From NCBI GenBank assembly GCA_002989075.1, contig PSQN01000002.1, positions 1,380,097 to 1,444,096 of the forward strand: 64,000 nt of DNA, read 5' to 3'. The stretch comes from Arthonia radiata (taxonomy: Eukaryota > Ascomycota > Arthoniomycetes > Arthoniales > Arthoniaceae). The notes under the pieces are model-generated. The model ran no database searches and had not been told where the DNA came from. It saw only the letters and a program-made list of their open reading frames with translations. The stretch's first letter is position 1, and each line of letters starts with the position of its first letter. Shown one piece after another: positions 12,230 to 26,759 of the stretch. The position numbers and the translations under genes are program-made.

Positions 12230-14191
12230 GTCGGATTCTTGAGATATAGTAGGTTCTTATAATCTTTTCTGTAGTGTTATCAATATCTTTATGTTCTTTA
12301 GTTAGGTTATTGTAGAAGTTACTAATAATGTTTTAGGTTAGATTTCTTAGAACGTAGATTTTGCCTTAGAATTTGTAATATTCTTTACTATTCTTAGTTA
12401 ATTCTAGGTGTTGTTTTTCTGTCTTCTAATAGGTTTTAGGGTCGTTTAGAATGTCTAGAATTTAGCTGTCTAGTTCGATAACGAACTCGGTTGTTATATT
12501 CAATTGATTGTATCTAATCTTATTATTATGTTCTCGGAATATTGCGTGCTCGACGTGTTTCTTGTCGTTAAGATAGTCTAGACGTCGGCTTAGAGCGTCG
12601 GCTCTATCGTTCTTAAAACCCTTCTTGTAGATAATAATAAAGTCGTATAGAGCTATAGTTTCTAACTATCTAACTTGTCTACAATTAAGTTTCTTTATTG
12701 TTATAAAGTAGGTTAGATTCGTATAGTCTATATATACTATAATTGTATAGTTTGCTTCTTCTAAGTAAGCTCGCTATATTTCGAATACTGTTATAATAGC
12801 TAAAAGCTCTTTGTTATAAATATTATAGTTCTGTTCTATAGATAATATTTTTCTTAAGTAGAAAGCTACTGGTCTAAGCTTTCTTTCCTTATTATTTTAA
12901 CTTATATATACTTTAATTATATAGTCTAACGCGTCTATTTCTATAATAATCGGCAGGTTAGGGTTAAATATTACTAGTATAGGTTCGATCTTAAAAGCTT
13001 CTTTAAGCTCTTTAAATACTAATTGTTCTTTCTACGTTTAAAAGAATTCTATCGATTGTTTTATTTATTAAGACAGCGGTGCTGTAATTCGGCCAAAGTT
13101 AAATATCTATCGCTTATAGTAGTTAGTAAAACTAAGAAACTGTTGTAACTATTTTATATTCTTTAGTATAGGCTAGGTTAGAACGAATTAGATCTTTAAA
13201 TCTTTTATTTAGAGACTATACTTAGTAATTATAAATCTAAGAAATTCGATAGATTGTTAATAAAACTAGATTTTCTTAATATCGATTTATAAATCGGTAC
13301 GTACTAACCTTTCTAATACCTTCTTAATATATTCTTTATATTCTTTTAGTATACGGCTGTATACTAGGATATAGTTTAGATAAGTAGTTATAAATATATC
13401 TAGGTAATTACTAAGTGTGTTGTTAATTAGCTTCTAAAATAATGCTAGTACGTTTATTAGTCTAAAGAGTATAACGCAATACTTAAAAAGTCTGTGTCTA
13501 GTATAGAAGGCTGTTTTCTATTCTTTATCTTTCTTTATATAAATTAAGTTATAGGCTCCTCGTAGATTAAACTTAGTAAACTATTGTACGTTATACAATT
13601 AATCTGTTATTTTGTTAATACATAGTAAAGGGTATTAGTTTTTAATAGTTACTCTATTCAATTATCTATAATTTACGTAGAGTTATAGTTTACTATTCTT
13701 CTTTAGTATAAAGAGTATTAGGTATTTGGCTAGTAATGTTAATTTCTAGATAAATCTTTTCTTAAGGTTTTTATTGAGATAGTCGCGGAGCGCTTAATTT
13801 TCTACTTCTAATAGAAAGTATATTAAATTGAATATTGGCGTTTTACCTTCTTATAAAGGTATTGTATAATCTTACAGTTTATGTTCTAAGAGAGCTAAGT
13901 TCGGCTCAGCTTTCTTAAACAGATATCGGAATTAATTGTATTTCTTAGGTATCTTAGTAATTAACTAAGTATTTATCGTCGTATAGAATCGTTAGCGTAC
14001 AGTTATCTCTTATTTATACTTACGTGTAGTTAGCTATAGACGAGATACTACGTTAAACTTCTCTTATAGAATATTTAAGTGTCGAAGTATAGTAGTACTA
14101 ACCCGCATAAGTTCTTTATCGCGCTCCTTATTCTTACTACTAAAAATAGCTTATAGAGTATTTATTCTATAGAACGACTCTTATATAGAGT

Positions 14192-14663
14192 TGTTACGAG
14201 TACCAGCCCTAGACAGCCTAGCGTACGTCTAAGTATTAACTACTGCCAATTATCTTAGCCCTACCAGCATTATTTCCGACTAAGCCTATAAACCTGCCGT
14301 AGGTATTATCGAACAAGACGGCTATAAAAGCCTATATTCCCTATAAACCCAATATAAGCATTGTTAAGTTAGCGAATATAAAGGAACTCTCTCTATATAC
14401 CTTAGACTATATAGTTAGACTAATGGCCGACCTTAGAATAGACTTTAGTCTGTTAACTTAATATCTAAATATAAGTTTCTTAACTATATTTAGGTAACAT
14501 ACTTTACTTTTTATCTATCTTAGTTAAGCCCCTCTTACTTTCTATAATCTATCTTACCTCTCCTACCTTTTAATCTCTAGCACACAAGATACTTACTACT
14601 AAGGTCGATAAGCATACAAGGTAAGTAAGCCTTAGCTCGGTCTCCTTAGCGACCGGCGTTATA
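14192..14663 (+). repeat. 5' LTR of copy A, U3 type 1
   Basis: 472 bp, TGTTACGAG to GGCGTTATA. The left 202 bp are type 1; the right 270 bp (14394-14663) are the part shared by all LTRs of the family. The sequence immediately downstream begins CTTTAACAGACTCGC, which does not resemble the usual TGG-starting tRNA primer site. Confidence 0.92.
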
Positions 14664-17600
14664 CTTTAATAGACTCGCTATAAAAGTAGAGAAAGCAGAT
14701 TAATTATATTTACTACTTCGGTACCTAACAGTCGCAACGCTACGAACAGGCTGGCTAGTAAAATGGCCGCTACAGGTAAGATATTGAACGTTAACACTAA
14801 GATAGGTAAAAGCTTCTTTAGTAAACGTTTTAAACTTACTTTATTTCTAATACGCTTAACCGTATATTTTAAGACTTATAAGGATTAGTTCCCGAATAAC
14901 AGCACTATAGTTTTATTTACCGTATCCTGTATAGATAGCGAGGCATACAAATAGTTTAACTTTTATCTTAAAGACTACCTCTATAAGGCACCTAACAAAC
15001 GACAGAAAGAGACTAACGAGCTCTTCTCTAGCTTTACTGCGTTCCAGCAAAAGCTCCGATAAATGTACAGGAATACAGATTCTAGACGTACTACTGTACG
15101 CAAACTTAAGATACTCCGTTAGATAGGACCAGCTAGCCGATACGCCGCTAAGTTCCTGTAGTATGCTAACTAAACTAAATAAGATAAAGGACCCCTAGTC
15201 GACGCCTTTTATAAAGGCTTAAAGGACTATATTAAGGAAATTATCTATATTCGTAAAGAGAAGTTTGCTGAGTTAGAAAAGTTTATAAAACAAGCTAAGG
15301 AAATCGACAACAGCAACTTCGAACGACAGTTAGAAAAGAAAGGAACTAACTTAGGTAAGTTTGCCTAGACTCGAAGTAAGTACAACTTACAACAAGACCG
15401 GAGTAATCTAATAGAATTAGACTTTATAAAGCTCTATAGAAAACTAAACAACTAGGAACGAGAACATAGAATAAAGAATAAGCTATACTTGTATTGCGAG
15501 AAACTAGGGCATTAAGTTAAAGAATGCCGTTTTAAGAAATAACAGTTTAATAGTACTAACAGAAACAGGTACAACAATCGATCCTAGAGACCCTGTTTTT
15601 TACGACAATATTTCAATATAACTATCTAGACACAGGAGGATACCTACTAGGTTACTTCTAACAAAAAGTACAACAAATAGAACTTATTTAACTTACATAA
15701 GAACTAGGATACGGACATTGAGTTATAGGAAGAAATAAAGGAACGATAAATAAAACAGAAACAATAAAATCTATAGGACTAGAACAATATTAACCGCACT
15801 ATTCCGAGGTAGTAGATATAAGATACCGTTGTACTACATAAAACACTATTCTAGACCGCGTACTACAATAATAATTGTACGATTCACGAATCTAACAAAT
15901 TGGGGTTAGGATAGTAGCCGAAGAAACCGACATCTCTAAAACAAGGTTCGACATAAAAACTAGGACTTACTCGAGGACGACCTAGGTTACCTTACCTATA
16001 ACCTAAGGAGAATTTAAGAAAGAACAGACCGTAGAGGCTAAGTAAGATAGCAGCTACGATGCGTTATAAGTAAGACAACGACTTAAAGACAAAAATATAG
16101 ATTCTAATAGTACGGAATCCTCGCTCAAGAACGATACTAACTAGAAAGAATAAATCTTAATCCGTTGGGAAGGAATAATATAGAGACTTTGTTAGTTAGC
16201 CTTCTATAATAGAAAGTTGAGCGCTAATAGAGACATTAATAATATTCTAAGATATATTTACTTACGCCTACAACGACCAGTAAACTACCTTATTAGGGGT
16301 CTAGAATTACATAGTTAGTACTAATATCTTTAACTAACAATGTACAACCTATAAATACAACGAGTTTTAACTAGCGATAGTTGTATAATTAAAGTAGAGA
16401 TTGTAAACAACAAACTAAACGTTATAATAAGAGCAGTACTAGGACACCCTACACAGGAATTCTTATAGCAAATTAACCGACAATAGGTTCCGGTACCTAG
16501 ATTACTCTAGAACGTACACAATTAACAGAAAAAAGATTAGACCGACTGCTTTAAGGGTAGTAGTACCGGCCCGTCCAACGGTTAAACTCTCTAAGAGTCT
16601 AGCTCTATATAAGCTTAGCTTCTTACAGAATATATCTGTATACTTAGGTAACAATAAACTATAGAAACATTAAAATTATAATTAATTTAAGCGTAATAGA
16701 CAACTTTATCTCAATACGCTGCGTTAAGAAGTACTAGATATAAACACAAAAAAAGAAATTACTCTACGCACTGTCTAGATTTCAAGGGGTAGAGGAAAGA
16801 GTCGACTATAAGACTTTGCCAATAGGTATAATAATTAAAGACTATTAAGAAGAAATTACTTATAATATTATAGATATTAACTAGCATTACGCTATGCTAG
16901 GTATACCTTAGTTATAACAATATAACCTAGAAGTAGATTAGAGAACTAAGAAACTTCTCTTTACTAGATATAAGTACTTTAGACAAGAGTTGTTCTATAA
17001 AATAGATACTCTACAAGCTATTTTTAGTAGTAAAGATAAGGAGCGTAATAAAGAACTTATGCGGGTTAGCACTACTATACTCCGACACTTAGATATTCTA
17101 TAAGAGAAGTCTAACGCAGTATCTTGTCTGTAGCTAGCTATACGTAAGTATAAACAAGAGACAACTGTACGTTAACGATTCTATACAACGACAAGTACTT
17201 AGTTAATCGCTAAGATACTAAAGAAATACAATTAATTCTAACACTTATTTAAGAAAGCTGAGCCAAACTTAGCTCTCCTAGAACACGAACCGTAGGATTA
17301 CACAATACCTTTATAAGAAGGTAAAACGCCAATATTCGGTCTAATATACTCTCTATTAGAAGCAGAAAATTAAGCGCTCTGCGACTACCTCGAAAAAAAT
17401 CTTAAGAAAGGATTTATCCGGAAATTAACATTACTAGCCGGATATCTAATACTCTTCGTACTAAAGAAAAATAGTAAACTACGACTCTACGTAGATTATA
17501 GATAATTAAATAGAGTAACTATTAAGAATCGATACCCGCTACTACGTATCGACAAAATTATAGACTAATTGTATAACGCGCAATAGTTTACTAAGTTTAA

Positions 17601-20600
17601 TCTACAAGGAGCCTACAACCTAATTTGTATAAAGAAAGGCGAAGAATAGAAAACAGCCTTCCGTACTAGATACAGACTTTTTAAGTATTACGTTATATCC
17701 TTTGGGCTAATAAACGCACTAGCATTATTCTAGAAACTAATTAACAACATACTTAGTAATTACTTAGATATATTTATAACTACTTATTTAGACGATATCC
17801 TAGTATACAGCCGTATACTAAAAGAATATAAAGAACATATTAAGAAGGTATTAGAAAGATTAACGCGTATCGATTTACAAATCGATATCGAGAAAACCTA
17901 GTTTTATCAATAATCTGTTGAATTTCTTAGATTTATAATTACCGAGTACGATCTCTAAATAGAAGATTTAAAGATTTAATCTATTCTAACCTAGCCTATA
18001 TTAAAGAATATAAAACAATTACAATAGTTTCTTAGTTTTGTTAACTACTATAGGCGGTAGATATTCAACTTTAGCCGAATTACAGCACCGCTGTCTTAAT
18101 AAACAAAACAATCGATAGAATTCTTTTAGACGTAAAAAAAACAATTAGTATTTAAAGAGCTTAAGAAAGCTTTTAAAATCGAACCTGTACTAGCAATATT
18201 CGACCCCAACCTACCGATTATTATAGAAATAGATGCGTTAGACTATATAATTAGAGCATACATAAGTTAAAATAATAAGGAAAGAAAGCTTAGACCAGTA
18301 GCTTTCTACTCAAAAAAGATATTACTTACAGAACAAAACTATAATATTTACAATAAAGAGCTCTTAGCTATTATAGCAGTATTCGAGATATAGCGAGCTT
18401 ACCTAGAAGGAGCAAACTATACAATTATAGTATATATAAACTATAAGAACCTAACTTACTTTATAACAACAAAGAAGCTTAATTACAGACAAGTTAGATA
18501 GTTAGAAACTATAGCTCTATACAACTTTATTATTACCTACAAGAAAGGTTCCAAGAACGATAGAGCCGACGCACTAAGCTAACGTCTAGACTACCTTAAT
18601 AATAAGAAATACGTCGAGCATACAATCTTCCGAGAACACAATAATAAGATTAGATATAATTAATTAGCTATAACAATCAAGTTTGTTATCGAACTAAACA
18701 GCCGAATCCTAGATATCCTAAACGATCCTAAAACCTACCAAGAAAACGAGAAACGACACCTAGGATTGACTAAGAACAATAAGAAATATTACAAATTTTA
18801 AGGCAAAATCTATATTCCGAGGAATTTAATCCAAAACATTATTAGTAACTTCTACGATAACCCAACTAAAGAACATAAAGGTATCGACAATACTATAGAA
18901 AAGATTATAAGAACCTATTATATCCCGAGAATCTAACACTACGTCGAGAATTACATTCGAGAATACGATATATACGCAAGAACTAAGTACCTAAGGTATT
19001 TACTATACAGTGAACTACAACTACTAGAGATACTCAAGAGACTATAGTATACAGTCTTACTAAACTTTATAACTAAACTACCAATATTCAAGGATCTACT
19101 TATAGAAGTAGCTTACAACGCTATCCTCGTTATATGCGACAAACTAATAAAATACGTATACTTCGTATCTTATAAGAAAGCCAGCAACTTAGAACAACTA
19201 GCGTATACCTTCTTATAGATTATCTTAGCCAACTATAGTTAACCGCAAAGAATTGTCTTAGACAGAGATTAGAAATTTGTCTTACGATTTTAAATATCTC
19301 TGATGCAACAACTAGAGACTAAACAAAAAATATTAATATTATTTTACCCGCAAACAGACAGACAAATAGAACGAACGAATTAAACGCTAAAGTAGTATCT
19401 TTGGGTGTATATTAACTACTAGCAGAACAACTAGGTATAATTGCTACTAGTAGCGCAAGTAGCGTACAACGACACTAAAAACAATATAACTAAGATAACT
19501 CTGTTCTATGCCTTATATAGCTATTACCCTCTTTAGAGCAGATAACTGTACAATACTACTAAAAACGAGACAGCTACACGAATAGCTATAAGTATAAAAA
19601 CCCTGTACTAGTAGTTAAAGTTTAATAGCGAGTTTATTACCAAACGAACGAGAAAATAGTATAATAAATTAAGAACTACCCTAAATGTAAGCATAAAAGA
19701 GGGGGAAAGAGCTTACTTGCTTATAAGAAACTTAAAAACTATTAGACTAAGCAAGAAACTCGACTATACTAAGACGAAACCGTTTAAAATTTTATAGTAA
19801 TTGGGACCTGTAATATTTAAACTAGAACTTCTAAAGACAATAAGAATACATTCTGTATTCTATATAGCGCTGTTAAAACTAACCTACTTTCGAGAAGCGG
19901 AACGATCTAATTTCAAAATCTTTTTTAACAACTAAGAACCCGAGTATAAGGTCGAAACAATTTAAGCTTACAGGCAACACCGAGGCAAACGACAGTATCT
20001 CGTAAAATAGAAAGGATACCCCAAACATAAAAATTAATAGAAACTAAAACGAAATCTAACTAACTACAAAGCTACTATTTAACAGTATTAGAACTAGAAT
20101 ATTAGTCGGTTGTAGCAGTATTAACACTCTAATCTACTATCTAGTGTATCTCGCTAGCACTTAGACTATCTTTAAACGAACCAGCTTACTACGTTACAAG
20201 ACCGCTATTCAACACTAAATAGAGATTACTCTAAAAGTTAATAGATAACCCGCTTAGACATTTAAATATATTATTACTAGCTATCGACGCAGCAAGCTTC
20301 TCTTGTTTCAACAACTTATTCTAAGCTAACTTCGCTGCTACCCGTGTACGAGTCTTTTTAATCTTCTCTTTTAACTTCCGGACCTTAGATCGGTTACGCT
20401 ATATAGCCGCAACGAACGCTGCTATCTAAGCCTTTAACAAATATAATTAGCGCTTTGCGCGCTAGAGGGCAGCCGACTAAGAGAAATATTAAGAATAAAC
20501 CGAACGCGCTGCAACTAAGTTAGTTCTAGTTACTACAAGAAGACAGTAATAAGGCATACTATTTACTATTAATATCCGTAAATTATAACTCTTTCTGTCT

Positions 20601-20869
20601 TAAGTACACACCAAATACGTCGCCTTCCTAAACTAAACTATATATCTTTCCTTAATCGATATATATCTAAAACAAGGAGGTATTTTAATACTATAGGCTT
20701 TAATTAATAGGTATTAGCTATACTTTTTATTAGAACCCGCAGCAACAAACTTTATACAAGGTATAGCGACTTATAAATTAGTTACGAAGAGGAGGACAAA
20801 ACATAACTTATATATATTTAAAAGGCTAAGGGTTAATTAAGAACAATTTAACTAGAAGAGGAGAAATTA

Positions 20870-20926
20870 TATTACGAGTACTAGCTCTAAACGGCCTAGC
20901 GCACGTCTAAGTATTAACTACTACTA
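20870..20926 (+). repeat. 3' LTR of copy A, first piece
   Basis: The first 57 bp of A's 3' LTR, directly after the polypurine tract. It is cut at the insertion point of element B; the remaining 415 bp resume at 28945. Confidence 0.9.
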
Positions 20927-21122
20927 TGTAATATATAAACGTCCCGATAGCGAATTAGAACGGAATATTGCCTATTTAGGAAGGCTGCGATCCTTAGAGG
21001 ATATCTTCCCTTCAGTAGACGCATCCCTTTCTGGTCTCCTTAATAATTAGCTTAAACACTAGTAGAGCCTATCTAGGCCCTTTTTGCTACCTAACTGCTC
21101 TCTGCCCTACACTTAGATTACA
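20927..21122 (+). repeat. 5' LTR of element B
   Basis: 196 bp beginning TGTAATATAT and ending GATTACA, closely matching 28744-28939. It is unrelated to the LTRs of the main family. Confidence 0.9.
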
Positions 21123-24100
21123 TCCTAATTATTCTAAACCTACGAGGGAGGCGGCCGGCAGTTAGACACCTTATTAACGTCGCTTAGGGGTTAATCCGGC
21201 ATAATCGAGTATAGCCGAGACTCTGTATACACGTTAAAATAAATAATATCAAAATTAATTGATGGCCGGTGCTAACAAGTACCGTATTCGAAGAGAACGA
21301 GTAAGAAACTAAGCACGCAACGGTGGTCGCTTTATATCCGCCGCACAAGCAGAATATAGAGCGTAGCAAAATATAACCAACGCCGAAGAAGACTAGAACC
21401 CTTATATAGAATTTGGCGACTATAATAAGCAAGAGGGCTTATAAGCCGGCGAACAGACGCCGAGTAGATCGCGAACTAGGAAGAACGATAGTCTAAACTA
21501 AAACAATAACGACGACGAAGGGGCCCACCAAGACTTTAACCGCGAAGAATCCCTCTTTAGCGCCTTCTTAAGCGTTAAGGTACGAAAGCTAAGACAAGAA
21601 CTGCTAGTACAGCAGTAGCAGCACACTATTAAGAAGCTTAAGCTCGAAAAGCGAATACTCGAAGTTGAGCTTCAGTCCGTCCGTAATTTGAGGGCTGGTA
21701 GTAAGCGGCTACAGGACGATTTAAGCCTTTAAAGCTAGATTAACAAGCTCCTCAAGAAAGAGGCGCCTAAGCTTAAGAGAGCTATAAGCTCTATAGGCAC
21801 TCGATAGACTTAAACTATTGAGAAAAGATTTTAGATGGCTAACGTCTCGGACCTTAACAACGTTCGTGTTATTACTTAATATGTTTAGAGACTTCCCAGA
21901 GACCTAGCGGATAGGTAGCGAACTTACGCTGAAGAGAACAAAGAGAAGACGTCGCTCTACGTATAGGCGTACTTCAAAGAATAGATAATAGAATGCATCG
22001 TCGACCTAGCTACGGCTACTATAGCTAACGCAGAAAAGTTCTTTACGTTGATATAGAGTTCGACGCAGAAGCTCAAGAACTTTCTAAGCTTTCTACAGAA
22101 CGAAGAAACTAAGTTGCTAGGTAGTAAGATACCGGACCCGAATCGGGCCGCATTCTACTATACGCGCTTGCCTTTATAGATTAAGGCGAAGCTAATTAAG
22201 TAAGGTCTCTTAGAGAACCTGCTTAAAGACACAAACAAGCTTCTAAAGAAAGTTTGTTAATATATAAATATTAATTGTAATGTATCGCGGGACGCCCGCA
22301 ACACTAATACAAATCGAGATCGCTCCGGTAGCGGATCGGGTACAAACTGTGGCGGTTATAACGCTAGAGCATCCCTACAGGGGTTGGACCGCGGACGAGG
22401 CGGTTTATACCGAGGACGAGGCAACTTGCCGGTCCGATAAAGAGACAATGGCTCTGCCGCATAGAGGCAACTAGGGTCGATATATAGTAAGGCAAACATT
22501 ACCTGCTTTACGTACAATTAGAAAGGGCATTATACTACTAAATGCACTACGCCCCAAACTAGTGTCAATTCGACGCTAGTTAGGCGGAGAAACGACAGGC
22601 CCCGAGGGTAAGCCTCGCGTCTCTAAAGCTTAGGGCTGTCGATCAACAGCGAGGACGAATTGAAGTCTCGGTACAGCTAGGCAGGTCGCCGCAAGAGGTC
22701 CTCGCGCTAGTAGATTTCGGTGCAGAGATTAATCTTATTAATTATTATATTATGCTTAAAAGAGGATAGCAAAAATCGTATAAAGTAAAGCTTCTGTATA
22801 CCAAGTTCCTTAATAAAAATAAGCTGCAGCTCTATAGCGCGTATAACGTAAATATAACCGTAAGAGACGTATATAAGAAGAAACGGTATTACTAACTCCG
22901 CCTATATTCGGCTAACTTTGTAGGATACAGCCTCGTCTTAGGATACCTATAGCTTAAGTAAGTTGAGCCTCGAATTAGCTAGGCGATAAGAACAATCGCT
23001 TGAGGAAACCTTCCTGCGCCTAAAGAACGGGTAGCAGGAGCTAAATCTATTGAGATCGTTAATAAAGACGTAATTTTAGTATATTTATAAAGAGGCGAAC
23101 AGTACTACTCCGCAATTCTATAGATAGGAGCGGATAGACGTTATAAATATTAAATAGCGGTTCTATTAGACGTCAGTTCGCCGCTAGACCGGACTCTGGA
23201 TAGCGAGCCTAAGAAAGTAGAGAAGCGAGATAAGCTTTCTCCTTAGTACGCTAAATATAAAGATATCTTTTCTAAAGAACTGTCGAGTAAGCTTGCGCCG
23301 CTTAGTGAGCATACTTATAAGATTAAGCTTAAGGATAGTACAGAACCTCCGTATAAGTCAATCTACCCTGTATCGCAGAATAAGCTAAAGACGCTCCGGA
23401 AGTACCTAGATACTATAATTAAGAAAGGATAGATACAACCCTCTACCAGTCCGGCGGGTGCTTCGGTCCTGTTTGTGTCTAAGGTAGACAGATTGTTGAG
23501 ACTGTATGTTAACTACCGCGGTTTAAACAATGTAACTGTAAAGAATCGCTACACATTACCGCTAGTCTCTAAGATTCTTGATTGTCTATAAGGCTCGAAA
23601 GTGTTTACAAAGCTTAATCTTTACGATGCCTATTACCGTATCTATATCTATAAAGGGGATAAGTAGAAGACAGCGTTTTATATCCGATATAGGTACTATA
23701 AATACCTAGTGATACCTTTTAGACTAGCAAACGCCTCTGCTACGTTCTAGGTATATATCTACAAAGCTATAGGTAATCTTGTTAATACCGTATGTATTGT
23801 TTATATAGACGATATCTTAATTTTTTCTAAAGATAAGGAAAGCTATAGAGGCTATATTAAAGAAGTTCTATAAAGGCTCTGTAAATAGAGTTTATTTGTA
23901 AAGCTGTTTAAGTGTTAATTTTATATCACCAAGGTTTCTTTTCTAGGGTTCACTATAAGAGTCGATAGTATCGAAATGGACCCAAAAAGAGTGCGGACTA
24001 TAGCCGAATGGCTAGTCTCTACTACTACAAAGCAGATCCTGTCCTTTCTGAGATTCGTAAACTTCTATCGGCAATTTATCTATAGATTTAGCCGCATCGT

Positions 24101-26759
24101 AGCGCCAATAAACGTACTAACGAAAGACGTTAAGTTTGTTTAGGGTAAAGCTTAACAAGAAGCCTTTAAAGCGCTAAAGCAAGCCTTTATAAATGTACTA
24201 GTGCTAACGTACTTTAACCCGGTACTATCGATCGTTTTAATAACTAATGCATTAGACTTTATAATAGCAGGCATCTTACTTTAGCTAAGAGAAGATAGCC
24301 GATTACTATTGCCGTTAAATATTAACTTAGGCTTGCCTACACTAGATATAGCGGACACCGTCCGAACTAGTATCGATAACAAGGCGGATATATATTTGTA
24401 TCCGGTAGCGTTCTTTTTAAAGAAATTTATAGACGCTAAGCTAAGATATAATATCTATAATAAAGAGCTTATAGCAATATAGGCTAGCTTTAAGTACTAG
24501 CGCTATTACCTTATTAGTGTATAGTACTTAGTAAAGGTCGTAACAGACTATAATAATCTATAGTATTTTATAATAACGAAAGTATTGTCTCGCCGATAGG
24601 CGCGCTAGGCAGAAGACCTGTTAGCATTTAACTTTAAAATACTATACTGTGTAGGTAGCAAGAATTTAGTAGACGCGCCGTCGCGCCGTCTAGATTACGA
24701 GAATTTGCGTGGAGCAAAGGAAGACAACGCTAACGAGATGTTGCCGAGCCTATAGTAGAAGCTTAGAAGAGGTACTACTTTGTCTAGTACTAGGGAAGAG
24801 CCCCCTAGCCTAGAAGAAGGTATAATTGCTATCTTAATTACATTACTTAAAAATTAGTTTGAACACTGTTAGCGGTTTAGCTACCGATCTAAAACCCTAA
24901 ACGCGACTGTAGCCTAAATCGGAGGCAGATCGAAGTCAGATATAGACCTTATGCAGGACGCCTAGGAGCGAGAAACGCGTCCGTCTTTCTTTACTAATAC
25001 AGAGTCTTTTCCGGTAGCTCTCGTATTACGAGTTAAAGTAGTTATAGCTACCGCTCTCAAAATAGCTTACAATAATACTTCTCGGGGTCTCGCGACCCTA
25101 ATCCTCGAAGCTCAGCAGAGGGACGCTTTTATAAAGTAGAAAGTATCGGAGTTAAAATTATTGGCTAGAACTAAAGGTCAGCAGAGTGACAAAACGGCAA
25201 CAGATCGCCGTTAAGCTGGCACAAGAAAGCGCCGTGCGAGTTGAATCGACTTAGATACCTTAATAGGGCCCAACTTGGACTCCGAGTCTCTAAAGCATAT
25301 AGAATGGTTAGTCGACAGCTACGGGTTATTGCGCCAAGGTAGTAAAATCTAAATACTAGAATGCTCTACGTTAAAGCTTAAAATTATAAGCAGAAATTAT
25401 AATAATAAGCTTGCTGGCTACTTTAAGGTCGAGAAGATCCTTAAAATTCTAAGACGTAAATATGCGTAAGAAAAGATAACAACGTATATCAAAAACTTTG
25501 TTGCTAAATATAATATATGCTAACGAACAGCCGTAAAGAGGTATAAGCTATATAGCGAAATAGCAGCGATATCGGTCTCGATTAACCTCTTTAAGGACCT
25601 ATCCTTAAACTTTGTTGTTAAACTACCGATAGTTCTTTTAAAGAACGGAGACATTGTTAATTTAATTTTTGTAATTGTAGACCGCTTCTCTAAGTTTGTA
25701 ACTTATATTCTAGTTAGTAAAACTATAGATGCTATAGAGCTAGCAGAAGTGCTTTATAAACACTAAGTAAAAACGTTAGGATTCCCGAGGAGCCTCTTGT
25801 CTGACAGAGAATCTGTGTTTACTAGCTTATATTAGAGCACCTTCTGCCAGCATTTGGCCGTAAAATAAAGGTTGAGTACAGCATTTTACCCTCAAACTAA
25901 TAGCTAAACTGAGCGCCAGAACTAGAAGCTTAAAAACTACCTACGTATCTATATCTTTTAGAATTAAGATAATTGGTATAAGTATCTAGAAGAAGCTACT
26001 TTTGCGTACAATTCAAAAGTTTATTCATTAACAAAAATTTTGCCGATTGAATGTGCGTTCGGTCGCGTTGCAGACGTACTAGACGGCGCGCCGCCGCTAG
26101 ATCGGCATCGCACCGTAGTTAAGCTAAACGACCCTTCTGTCGGTAAGAACACCTCCTGTTAAGGGGAAAGGTAGCTTAGACTAGAACATTCTATAGCAGT
26201 TAAGTATATAGAAGAACGCCTTCTCCGTTAACAAGAAATAAAGCAGCAGCTAAAGAAAGCTTAGCGTTTATAGACAGAATAGTACAACACTAAGCATATA
26301 CTAAAACACTATGTAGTAGGTAACTTAGTGCTGCTGTCGTTAAAGAACCTTAAGATAAAGAGGCCAATAAAGAAGCTTAACGATTAAAGCTTAGGACCAT
26401 TTAGGATCCTTAAGAAAGTAGGTAAATAAGCTTACTAGCTGGCACTACTAGACTCCTACCGCATCTACTTTATCTTCTACGTATCCTTACTAGAGCTATA
26501 TCGCCGTCGGCCTAGTACAGAACCGCCTGGTCCGGTTAAAGTCGATAGTAGTAAAGAATAGCTCGTTAAGGCGATTCGCTTTAAGGTTAAGAATAAAGAC
26601 TAGTATTGAACTAAGTAGCAAGGGTAGTCGGAGGCAAATAACATAATAGAGCCGCGGACACATCTTAAAGACTCTAATGCCCTTAAGAAATTTAAGAAGC
26701 GTAAAGACGCTGAGCCGAGAGACAAGCGTCTGAGACGAACTAGGCAATATAGATAAGAA

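Noticed and set aside
21184-21432. 82-codon - strand frame at the start of element B
   Set aside because: Antisense to the leader and gag of B, with membrane-like composition typical of antisense reading; no evidence of its own.
22280-22474. 64-codon + strand frame inside element B
   Set aside because: A chance frame overlapping the gag region of B.
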